A stretch of 13,057 nucleotides of DNA, taken from positions 1-13,057 of the forward strand of contig JAQTSL010000072.1 of NCBI GenBank assembly GCA_028711355.1, read 5' to 3'. The DNA comes from Rhodoferax sp. (lineage in GTDB: Bacteria; Pseudomonadota; Gammaproteobacteria; Burkholderiales; Burkholderiaceae_C). The translations under genes and the position numbers were made by a program. Under the pieces are notes generated by a model that was given only the letters and a program-made list of their open reading frames with translations, was not told the origin of the DNA and ran no database searches. How positions within the stretch are numbered: position 1 is the stretch's first letter; each line of letters starts with the position of its first letter. Shown piece after piece: positions 5,287-12,119 of the stretch.

Positions 5287-6543
5287 ATGACCAAAGGTAC
5301 TTCTGGCGAAAAGACGCTGTACTGCTCGTTTTGCGGCAAAAGCCAGCATGAGGTCAAGAAACTCATCGCCGGCCCCTCGGTCTTTGTCTGCGACGAGTGC
5401 ATTGAGCTGTGCAACGAAATCATTCGTGACGAATTACCTGCCGCGACGCAGACGCTGGCCAAAAATGAATTGCCCACACCAGCCGACATCAAGGCCAACC
5501 TGGACAATTACGTCATCGGCCAAGAGCAAGCCAAGCGCATTCTGGCGGTAGCGGTCTATAACCACTACAAGCGCCTGCGCCACCAGGAAAAAGCAGCCAA
5601 GGACGACGTTGAACTGTCCAAAAGCAATATCCTGCTGATCGGCCCTACCGGCTCTGGTAAAACATTGCTGGCGCAAACGTTGGCGCGTATGCTCAACGTG
5701 CCGTTTGTGATGGCCGACGCCACTACCCTGACCGAAGCCGGTTACGTCGGAGAAGACGTCGAAAACATCGTGCTCAAGCTGCTACAAAGCTGCAACTACG
5801 AGGTTGAGCGTGCGCAGCGCGGAATTGTCTATATCGATGAAATTGACAAAATCACGCGCAAGTCCGACAACCCGTCGATCACCCGAGACGTCTCGGGCGA
5901 AGGTGTGCAGCAAGCGCTCTTGAAGCTAATTGAAGGCACCATGGCCAGTGTGCCACCCCAGGGCGGGCGCAAGCACCCCAACCAGGACTTTGTGCAAGTC
6001 GATACCACCAACATTTTGTTTATCTGCGGTGGTGCTTTTTCCGGCCTTGAAAAGGTGATTGAAAACCGCACTGAGTCGTCGGGTATGGGTTTCAGCGCCA
6101 CCGTCAAGAGCAAGCGCAACCGCGATCTGACTGAGGTGTTCAAAGAGGTTGAACCCGAAGACCTGATCAAGTTTGGCCTGATCCCGGAACTGGTGGGGCG
6201 GATGCCCGTAGTTGCCACGCTGGGCGAGCTGGCCGAAGACGCACTGATTCAGATTCTCACCGAACCCAAGAACGCGCTGGTCAAACAATTCAGCAGCTTG
6301 CTGGCGATGGAAGACGTTGGGCTTGAAATACGTCCTAGCGCGCTCAAGGCCATTGCCAAAAAAGCGCTAGCGCGCAAGACCGGCGCACGCGGCTTGCGAT
6401 CAATCCTTGAACAAGCGCTGATCGACACTATGTACGAGCTGCCCAACGTGGATAACGTTGAGAAAGTGGTGCTCGATGAATCAACCATCAACGACAACAA
6501 GGCGCCGTTGCTGGTCTATCGCGACGTCGCCAAAAAGGCCTGA
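5287..6543 (+). CDS. clpX: ATP-dependent Clp protease ATPase subunit ClpX
   Basis: A 418-residue AAA+ unfoldase that selects tagged substrates and threads them into ClpP. The N-terminal C4 zinc-binding domain uses Cys13, Cys16, Cys35 and Cys38 (YCSFCGK...VFVCDEC). Walker A is GPTGSGKT (119-126) and Walker B is IVYIDEID with D184 and E185. The sensor-2 region near the C-terminus reads GARGLRSI. The ClpP-docking loop, which is IGF in E. coli, reads MGF here (267-269), a conservative change. Length matches the family (424 in E. coli). It starts 5 nt after the clpP stop; GAGG at 5272-5275 inside clpP is a distant Shine-Dalgarno (11 nt). Lon follows after 82 nt. Confidence 0.99.
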   Translation: MTKGTSGEKTLYCSFCGKSQHEVKKLIAGPSVFVCDECIELCNEIIRDELPAATQTLAKNELPTPADIKANLDNYVIGQEQAKRILAVAVYNHYKRLRHQEKAAKDDVELSKSNILLIGPTGSGKTLLAQTLARMLNVPFVMADATTLTEAGYVGEDVENIVLKLLQSCNYEVERAQRGIVYIDEIDKITRKSDNPSITRDVSGEGVQQALLKLIEGTMASVPPQGGRKHPNQDFVQVDTTNILFICGGAFSGLEKVIENRTESSGMGFSATVKSKRNRDLTEVFKEVEPEDLIKFGLIPELVGRMPVVATLGELAEDALIQILTEPKNALVKQFSSLLAMEDVGLEIRPSALKAIAKKALARKTGARGLRSILEQALIDTMYELPNVDNVEKVVLDESTINDNKAPLLVYRDVAKKA

Positions 6544-6559
6544 AGAGGCCTGTGTTTAG

Positions 6560-6591
6560 GCGGGTATTGCCAACTTCATGGCAATTCCCGC
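6560..6591 (+). other. Hairpin between clpX and lon
   Basis: The arms at 6560-6572 and 6579-6591 pair over 13 positions with a single T-T mismatch (GCGGG/CCCGC outside, ATTGCCA/TGGCAAT inside) around the 6-nt loop ACTTCA. No U-run follows, so it is not a canonical terminator. It may be a weak terminator, an RNA stability element, or part of lon regulation. GATAAT at 6596-6601, just downstream, resembles a -10 box but has no matching -35. Confidence 0.5.
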
Positions 6592-6614
6592 TGTTGATAA
6601 TCCACCGGTAACTC

Positions 6615-6619
6615 AAGGA
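6615..6619 (+). promoter_or_regulatory. Ribosome binding site deciding the lon start
   Basis: AAGGA lies 6 nt before the ATG at 6626. The alternative in-frame ATG at 6578 lies in the hairpin loop and has no such site. Confidence 0.7.
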
Positions 6620-6625
6620 TGTTTC

Positions 6626-9067
6626 ATGTCTGGCACCACCTATTTGTCTGCTGAACCGATCGATCTGCCATTGTTGCCACTGCGCGATGTGGTAGTGTTT
6701 CCGCACATGGTCATCCCGCTGTTTGTCGGGCGACCCAAAAGCATCAAGGCGCTCGACGCCGCCATGGTGACCGACCGGCGCATCATGCTGGTGGCACAAA
6801 AGGCCGCAGCCAAAGACGACCCAGTGGTGGCTGATATGTTTGGCATTGGTTGCATCTCGACCGTCCTGCAGATGCTCAAGTTGCCCGATGGCACGGTCAA
6901 GGTGCTGGTGGAAGGGCAGCAGCGCGCGCAAGTCGATGCAGTGCGAGACGGCGAATCGCATTTTGTCGCCACCATCAGACCTTTGTCGGTAGCGGCCGAA
7001 ACTACGTCGGCACATAAGGCATTGGGCAGTGAAATTGAGGCCTTGCGTCGCGTTGTCATGCAGCAGTTTGACCAATACGTCAAACTCAACAAAAAAATTC
7101 CCCCCGAAATACTTACCTCGATCGCTAGCATCGATGATCCCGGGCGGCTGGCCGACACCATCGCCGCGCATCTGCCGCTCAAACTCGAAAACAAGCAGGC
7201 CGTGCTGGAGCTATCGGCTGTCAAAGAGAGGCTGGAAAACCTGTACGAACAGCTCGAACGCGAGGTTGATATTCTTAATGTTGACAAAAAAATCCGTGGC
7301 CGCGTCAAGCGCCAGATGGAGAAAAACCAACGCGATTTTTATCTGAACGAACAGGTCAAGGCGATCCAGAAAGAGCTTGGTGAAGGTGAAGACGGCGCCG
7401 ATATCGAAGAAATCGAGAAAAAAATGAAGGCCGCCAAGATGCCCGCTGAGGCATTGAAAAAGGCCGAAGGCGAACTCAAAAAACTCAAGCTGATGTCGCC
7501 CATGTCAGCCGAGGCGACCGTGGTGCGCAATTACCTGGATGTGCTGATCGCTTTGCCGTGGGCAGCCAAAACCAAAATCAAACACAACCTTGCCAATGCC
7601 CAAAAAGTGCTTGACGAAGACCACTACGGTCTGGAAAAGGTCAAAGACCGGATCGTCGAGTATTTGGCGGTGCAACAGCGCGTGGACAAGGTCAAGGCAC
7701 CGATCCTGTGTTTGGTCGGGCCACCCGGTGTCGGCAAGACATCGCTTGGGCAGTCGGTCGCCAAGGCGACCGGGCGCAAGTACGTGCGCATGGCGCTGGG
7801 CGGCGTGCGCGACGAGGCCGAAATCCGCGGACACCGGCGCACCTACATTGGTGCATTGCCGGGCAAGATATTGCAAAGTCTGACCAAAGCGGGTACCCGC
7901 AACCCGCTGTTTTTGCTCGATGAAATCGACAAGCTGGGCACTGACTTTCGGGGTGACCCGTCCAGCGCCTTGCTGGAGGTGCTCGATCCCGAGCAGAATC
8001 ACAAATTTGGTGACCACTACGTCGAGGTGGACTTTGATCTGAGTGATGTGATGTTCGTCGCTACCAGCAATTCGATGAACATTCCACCGGCGCTACTCGA
8101 CCGCATGGAAGTCATCAAGCTGGCCGGCTACACCGAAGACGAAAAAATCAACATTGCGCTCAAGTACCTGTTGCCCAAACAACACAGGAACAACGGCGTC
8201 AAAGAGTCAGAACTGCTGGTGACCGAAGACGCGGTGCGCGACATCGTGCGCTACTACACGCGAGAGGCTGGCGTGCGCTCGCTTGAGCGTGAAATCTCCA
8301 AAATCTGCCGCAAGGTGGTCAAAGGCTTGCAGCTCAAGCAAATGAGCGCTTTGGTGACGGTCTCAGGGGCCAACCTGAACGACTTTTTGGGCGTACGTAA
8401 ATTCGATTTTGGTCGTGCTGAAAAGAAGAACCAGGTCGGGCAGGTGGTCGGGCTAGCGTGGACTGAAGTGGGTGGCGATCTGCTGACCATCGAGGCCGCC
8501 ATGATGCCAGGTAAAGGTGTGATTACCCGCACCGGCTCGCTCGGCGACGTCATGAAAGAATCGGTCGAAGCGGCCCGCACCGTGGTGCGCAGCCGCTCGC
8601 ACCGACTGGGCATCAAAGATGAGTTTTTCGAAAAGAAAGACATCCACATCCACGTACCCGATGGCGCCACGCCCAAAGATGGCCCCAGCGCGGGAGCGGC
8701 CATGACCACCGCTTTTGTGTCGGCCATGACCGGCATCCCGGTCCGCTGCGACGTTGCCATGACCGGCGAAATTACGCTACGCGGCGAGGTGACTGCCATC
8801 GGTGGCCTAAAAGAAAAACTGCTGGCCGCGTTGCGGGGTGACATCAAGACGGTGCTGATCCCGGAAGACAACGCCAAAGATTTGCAGGATATTCCAGAGA
8901 ACGTGAAAAACAGCCTTGAAATCGTACCAGTGCGCTGGATCGACAAAGTGCTGGAAATTGCGCTGGAGCGGATGCCCACATCGCTACCAGAAGACGAACC
9001 CGTTGTCATCACCACACCCGTGGTTACTTTTGACAAAGATGCGTTGCAGGCCTCGTTGAAACACTGA
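6626..9067 (+). CDS. lon: ATP-dependent protease Lon (LonA)
   Basis: An 813-residue cytoplasmic hexameric protease that degrades misfolded and regulatory proteins. The N-terminal substrate-recognition domain begins at LPLLPLRDVVVFPHMVIPLF (about 14-33) and leads through a charged coiled-coil region (about 210-300). The AAA+ domain has Walker A GPPGVGKT (365-372) and Walker B LLDEID with D432 and E433. The C-terminal protease domain carries the Ser-Lys dyad: Ser688 in DGPSAGAAM and Lys731 in GGLKEK, 43 residues apart as in E. coli. Length is slightly above the E. coli protein (784). The start at 6626 is chosen for its AAGGA site; an ORF extending to 6578 adds 16 unconserved residues. The -35 of the tRNA-Gly promoter lies inside its last codons. 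Confidence 0.99.
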   Translation: MSGTTYLSAEPIDLPLLPLRDVVVFPHMVIPLFVGRPKSIKALDAAMVTDRRIMLVAQKAAAKDDPVVADMFGIGCISTVLQMLKLPDGTVKVLVEGQQRAQVDAVRDGESHFVATIRPLSVAAETTSAHKALGSEIEALRRVVMQQFDQYVKLNKKIPPEILTSIASIDDPGRLADTIAAHLPLKLENKQAVLELSAVKERLENLYEQLEREVDILNVDKKIRGRVKRQMEKNQRDFYLNEQVKAIQKELGEGEDGADIEEIEKKMKAAKMPAEALKKAEGELKKLKLMSPMSAEATVVRNYLDVLIALPWAAKTKIKHNLANAQKVLDEDHYGLEKVKDRIVEYLAVQQRVDKVKAPILCLVGPPGVGKTSLGQSVAKATGRKYVRMALGGVRDEAEIRGHRRTYIGALPGKILQSLTKAGTRNPLFLLDEIDKLGTDFRGDPSSALLEVLDPEQNHKFGDHYVEVDFDLSDVMFVATSNSMNIPPALLDRMEVIKLAGYTEDEKINIALKYLLPKQHRNNGVKESELLVTEDAVRDIVRYYTREAGVRSLEREISKICRKVVKGLQLKQMSALVTVSGANLNDFLGVRKFDFGRAEKKNQVGQVVGLAWTEVGGDLLTIEAAMMPGKGVITRTGSLGDVMKESVEAARTVVRSRSHRLGIKDEFFEKKDIHIHVPDGATPKDGPSAGAAMTTAFVSAMTGIPVRCDVAMTGEITLRGEVTAIGGLKEKLLAALRGDIKTVLIPEDNAKDLQDIPENVKNSLEIVPVRWIDKVLEIALERMPTSLPEDEPVVITTPVVTFDKDALQASLKH

Positions 9068-9083
9068 AATTTCCCCCTATAAT
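9056..9083 (+). promoter_or_regulatory. Strong sigma70 promoter for the tRNA-Gly pair
   Basis: TTGAAA (9056-9061, 5/6) and a perfect TATAAT (9078-9083) are separated by 16 nt. The -35 sits in the last codons of lon. The base composition after the -10 is GC-rich (CTCGCGC), as in stringently controlled stable-RNA promoters. The start is expected near 9090, giving a leader under 10 nt before the tRNA. Confidence 0.8.
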
Positions 9084-9097
9084 CTCGCGCTTGCGAC

Positions 9098-9173
9098 GCG
9101 GGAATAGCTCAGTTGGTAGAGCGCAACCTTGCCAAGGTTGAGGTCGAGAGTTCGAGACTCTTTTCCCGCTCCA
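9098..9173 (+). tRNA. tRNA-Gly (anticodon GCC), copy 1
   Basis: A 76-nt tRNA with encoded CCA. The acceptor stem begins GCGGGAA and ends TTCCCGC, then TCCA. The D-arm is GCTCAGTTGGTAGAGC, the anticodon arm AACCT-TGCCA-AGGTT gives anticodon GCC, and the T-arm is GAGAG-TTCGAGA-CTCTT. It reads GGC and GGU codons. Confidence 0.98.
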
Positions 9174-9182
9174 CAAAATTTT

Positions 9183-9258
9183 GCGGGAATAGCTCAGTTG
9201 GTAGAGCGCAACCTTGCCAAGGTTGAGGTCGAGAGTTCGAGACTCTTTTCCCGCTCCA
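9183..9258 (+). tRNA. tRNA-Gly (anticodon GCC), copy 2
   Basis: Identical base for base to the copy at 9098-9173, separated by the 9-nt spacer CAAAATTTT. It has no promoter of its own, so it is co-transcribed with copy 1. No terminator is visible in the 44 nt between it and ribE. Confidence 0.98.
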
Positions 9259-9302
9259 GTCACGCCGGTGTAGTCTGTCGTCGTCTCTGAGACAATCACC
9301 CC

Positions 9303-9938
9303 ATGTTCACAGGAATCATCACCGGCGTTGGCCGCATCACCGTCATCGAGGCGCTGGGCCAGACGGCTACCCACGGCAAGCGCCTCACCATCGTTTGCCC
9401 ACCCTCCTACCTTGATGATGTCACGCTGGGCGACAGCATTGCCCTGAACGGTGCCTGTATGACCGTGACAACGTTGGATCAAACGCGCCAGCAGTTAAAT
9501 GTCGAAGTTTCGGCCGAGTCACTCAGCAAGACCGCAGGGCTAACCACCCCCGGCCCCATCAACCTTGAAAAAGCCCTGCGCGCGCACGACCGTTTGGGTG
9601 GACACATCGTCGCGGGCCATGTGGACGGCATCGGCAGCGTCAGCCACTTTGAGCCAACCGGCGAAAGCTGGGAACTGCACGTAGTCGCACCATCGGCGTT
9701 GGCCAAATATCTGGCCTACAAAGGCTCGATTGCCGTCAACGGCGTCAGTCTGACAGTTAACCGCGTCACCGACCTGGCTGATGGCTGTGAAGTTAGCATC
9801 AACCTGATCGCCCACACGGTGCAAAACACGGCGCTACAGACGTTGAGTGTCGGCGCCAGCGTCAACCTAGAGATCGACCTGATCGCGCGCTATGTAGAGC
9901 GCATGCTCAGCCCGGCGGCGCCCGGGTTGATCGTCTAA
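9303..9938 (+). CDS. ribE: Riboflavin synthase, alpha subunit
   Basis: A 211-residue enzyme (also called RibC in some nomenclatures) that dismutates two 6,7-dimethyl-8-ribityllumazine molecules into riboflavin and the ribitylamino-pyrimidine. Two lumazine-binding beta-barrel domains are visible: domain 1 from MFTGIITGVG (1-10) with SIALNGACMTVT (45-56), and domain 2 from about residue 98 with GGHIVAGHVDGIG (99-111) and SIAVNGVSLTVN (142-153). The C-terminal helix used for trimerisation is present. No Shine-Dalgarno is visible before the ATG, but MFTGII is the universal N-terminus, so the start is firm. The 44-nt leader after tRNA-Gly holds only a small GTCTC-T-GAGAC inverted repeat (9283-9293) and is far too short for an FMN riboswitch. 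It heads the ribE-ribBX-ribH-nusB operon. Confidence 0.97.
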   Translation: MFTGIITGVGRITVIEALGQTATHGKRLTIVCPPSYLDDVTLGDSIALNGACMTVTTLDQTRQQLNVEVSAESLSKTAGLTTPGPINLEKALRAHDRLGGHIVAGHVDGIGSVSHFEPTGESWELHVVAPSALAKYLAYKGSIAVNGVSLTVNRVTDLADGCEVSINLIAHTVQNTALQTLSVGASVNLEIDLIARYVERMLSPAAPGLIV

Positions 9939-9969
9939 AAAGCCTCTATCGTTCAGTTGGAACTTACCC

Positions 9970-11085
9970 ATGACAAAACCCACCTCCGTGGCCATTTCAC
10001 CGATTGAAGATATCGTGGCGGATATGCGCGCCGGACGCATGGTAATTCTGGTGGACGAAGAAGACCGCGAAAATGAAGGCGACTTGATCATGGCCGCCGA
10101 CCATGTCAACGCCGACGCAGTCAACTTCATGGCGCGCTTTGGCCGCGGTCTGATCTGCCTGACGCTGACGCGTGATCGCTGCGAACGCCTGCAACTATCA
10201 CCCATGACGGCACGCAACGGTGACAAAAAAGGCACTGCTTTTACCGTTTCGATCGAAGCAGCCGAAGGTGTGACCACCGGTATTTCTGCCGCCGACCGCG
10301 CCCGCACCGTGCAAGCTGCGGTTGCCAAGGACGCCAAGGCCGAAGACTTGGTGCAGCCCGGCCACGTGTTTCCGCTGCAGGCAGTTGAAGGCGGCGTACT
10401 GATGCGCGCTGGCCACACCGAAGCGGGTTGCGACCTGGCCGCGATGGCCGGCGCAACGCCAGCGGCGATGATCTGCGAAATCATGAAAGACGACGGCACC
10501 ATGGCGCGCTTGCCCGACTTGCAGGTGTTCGCCGCGCTGCACGGCCTGAAGATTGGGACCATCGCCGACCTGATCCATCACCGTAGCCGCACCGAATCAC
10601 TGGTGGAACAGCTTGGCGTTCGACCGCTGCAAACCGCGTTTGGTGAATTCACCGCACACGCGTTCAAAGACAAAACCTCGCACGGCGTGCATCTGGCGCT
10701 GGTCAGGGGCCAGTGGGCAACCGAAGAGGCCGTGCTGGCGCGGGTGCACGAACCACTGTCCGTGCTGGACGCGCTGGAAGTTGGCCGTGCCATGCACTCC
10801 TGGAGTCTGAACGCCGCACTGGCGCGCGTTGCCAGCGAGGGTAAAGGCGTATTGGTTTTCCTGAACTGTGGTGAAAGCGGCAGCCAATTGCTGGCGCAGT
10901 TTGACGGCACCGCGCGTGCCAGCCACGGCCCCGAGCGCGGCCGCATGGACCTGCGCTCGTACGGCATTGGCGCACAGATCTTGCGCGAATGCGGCGTACG
11001 CAAGATGACGCTGATGGGCACGCCACGGCGTATGCCCAGCATGACCGGCTATGGCCTTGAAACGGTCGGCTACCTGGCCGCCTGA
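9970..11085 (+). CDS. ribBA: 3,4-dihydroxy-2-butanone 4-phosphate synthase with degenerate GTP cyclohydrolase II domain (RibBX type)
   Basis: A 371-residue two-domain protein. The RibB half (about 1-205) converts ribulose 5-phosphate to DHBP plus formate; its acidic metal-binding loop DEEDRENEGD is at 29-38, and GHTEAGCDL and DDGTMARLPDLQ follow in the expected order. The C-terminal half aligns with GTP cyclohydrolase II in its start (FGEF) and end (YGIGAQIL, YGLETV). However, the zinc motif, normally HSECLTGD...RCDCG, reads HEPLSVLD...RAMHS from residue 260: all three zinc cysteines are missing. This is the RibBX arrangement described in proteobacteria such as Shewanella, where only the RibB activity remains. 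GTP cyclohydrolase II must come from a separate ribA elsewhere. It starts 31 nt after ribE with TTGGAA as a weak Shine-Dalgarno. Confidence 0.95.
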   Translation: MTKPTSVAISPIEDIVADMRAGRMVILVDEEDRENEGDLIMAADHVNADAVNFMARFGRGLICLTLTRDRCERLQLSPMTARNGDKKGTAFTVSIEAAEGVTTGISAADRARTVQAAVAKDAKAEDLVQPGHVFPLQAVEGGVLMRAGHTEAGCDLAAMAGATPAAMICEIMKDDGTMARLPDLQVFAALHGLKIGTIADLIHHRSRTESLVEQLGVRPLQTAFGEFTAHAFKDKTSHGVHLALVRGQWATEEAVLARVHEPLSVLDALEVGRAMHSWSLNAALARVASEGKGVLVFLNCGESGSQLLAQFDGTARASHGPERGRMDLRSYGIGAQILRECGVRKMTLMGTPRRMPSMTGYGLETVGYLAA

Positions 11086-11118
11086 CCCTGTTACAACTGA
11101 CCAATTGAACGACCCTTT

Positions 11119-11595
11119 ATGCTGATCGCTGACCAAGGCCAATTAGCGGTTGACGACCGCCGACTCGACGGCAAGAAACTCACCATCGGAGTCGTCCAGG
11201 CGCGCTTCAACGCCGACGTGACCAATGCGCTGGCAGCCGCCTGCAAGGCCGAACTGTTGGCACTTGGCGTGGCTGAAAAAAACATTACCCAGGTGCAAGT
11301 GCCTGGCGCACTGGAGGTGCCGATGGCGCTACAGGCGCTGGCTGGAAAGCTTCGTTTTGACGCGCTGATTGCGCTGGGCTGCATCATCCGAGGCGAGACC
11401 TACCACTTTGAACTGGTTGCGAACGAATCGGGTGCTGGCGTGAGCCGCGTAGCGCTGGACTACCAAATTCCGATTGCCAACGCCATTTTGACCACCGAAG
11501 ACATGGCGCAGGCGCAAGCCCGCCAAACCGGCAAAGGCCGCGACGCCGCGCGAGCCGCCGTTGAAATGGCCAACCTTCTGGAGACCCTATCATGA
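11119..11595 (+). CDS. ribH: 6,7-dimethyl-8-ribityllumazine synthase
   Basis: A 158-residue enzyme that condenses DHBP with 5-amino-6-ribitylaminouracil to the lumazine substrate of riboflavin synthase, normally assembling as pentamers or 60-mers. Family motifs are ARFN (28-31), VPGALEVP, GCIIRGETYHFELVANES with the catalytic histidine at 96, and NAILTTED. The length is typical (about 150-160). It begins 33 nt after the ribBX stop; no strong Shine-Dalgarno precedes the ATG. Its final TGA overlaps the nusB ATG (ATGA). It receives DHBP from the preceding gene's product, so the three riboflavin genes form one functional unit. Confidence 0.98.
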   Translation: MLIADQGQLAVDDRRLDGKKLTIGVVQARFNADVTNALAAACKAELLALGVAEKNITQVQVPGALEVPMALQALAGKLRFDALIALGCIIRGETYHFELVANESGAGVSRVALDYQIPIANAILTTEDMAQAQARQTGKGRDAARAAVEMANLLETLS

Positions 11596-12119
11596 CCCAA
11601 GCCTCCAGTCACCCCGACGTCTCCAAACGCCCACCGCGCCAACCGCGTAAGGGCGTCACCAGCACCGGGGCGCGCAAGGCCGCCAGCAAGAATGCCCGTT
11701 CCCGCGCGCGTGAATTTGCCTTGCAGGGCCTGTATCAAGTGCTGGTCGGCAAAAACGACATAGCCGAAGTGGCGGCCTTCACGCGCGACCTGCTGGGCTT
11801 TTCCAAAGCCGACGCGGTGCACTTTGACGCCCTGCTGTACGGCTGTACTGACCAGGCACAGGCGCTGGACGCGCTGATTTCACCGGTATTGGACCGACCT
11901 CTAGCCGAGATTTCGCCGGTGGAACACGCCACCATGTGGATCGGTGTTTATGAGCTGCAGCATTGCCTGGATGTGCCCTGGCGCGTGGCGCTCGACGAAT
12001 GCATCGAGCTGGCCAAAGAATTCGGTGGCACCGATGGTCACAAATACGTCAATGGGGTGCTTAACGCGCTGGCGCGCCAACTCCGAGCTGCTGAAGTCAA
12101 GGCCGACCATCTGACGTGA
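11592..12119 (+). CDS. nusB: Transcription antitermination factor NusB
   Basis: A 175-residue RNA-binding protein that with NusE (S10) binds boxA and promotes rRNA antitermination. The helical NusB fold runs from about residue 38, ARSRAREFALQGLYQ, to HKYVNGVLNALARQL near 165. The first ~34 residues are a basic, Ser/Pro/Lys/Arg-rich extension not present in E. coli NusB (139 aa); it is probably disordered and adds RNA affinity, by inference. The ATG overlaps the ribH stop (ATGA) with TGGAG 8 nt upstream, so translation is coupled. Its own stop overlaps the following aminotransferase start (GTGA). A ribH-nusB linkage is common in proteobacteria. Confidence 0.96.
   Translation: MTQASSHPDVSKRPPRQPRKGVTSTGARKAASKNARSRAREFALQGLYQVLVGKNDIAEVAAFTRDLLGFSKADAVHFDALLYGCTDQAQALDALISPVLDRPLAEISPVEHATMWIGVYELQHCLDVPWRVALDECIELAKEFGGTDGHKYVNGVLNALARQLRAAEVKADHLT

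Noticed and set aside
6578..6625. Upstream start for lon at 6578
   Set aside because: It lies in the hairpin loop, has no ribosome binding site and adds 16 residues unlike Lon; AAGGA supports 6626.
8254..9036. 260-codon minus-strand open frame in lon
   Set aside because: Serine/proline-rich shadow of the conserved Lon protease domain, with no family resemblance.
9098..9258. Direct repeats of 76 nt, considered as a CRISPR or tandem repeat
   Set aside because: Both are complete tRNA-Gly genes with a 9-nt spacer; no spacer diversity.
9911..9938. CCCGG/CCGGG hairpin at the end of ribE as a terminator
   Set aside because: It lies within codons, has only 5 bp and is not followed by a T-run; ribBX starts 31 nt later.
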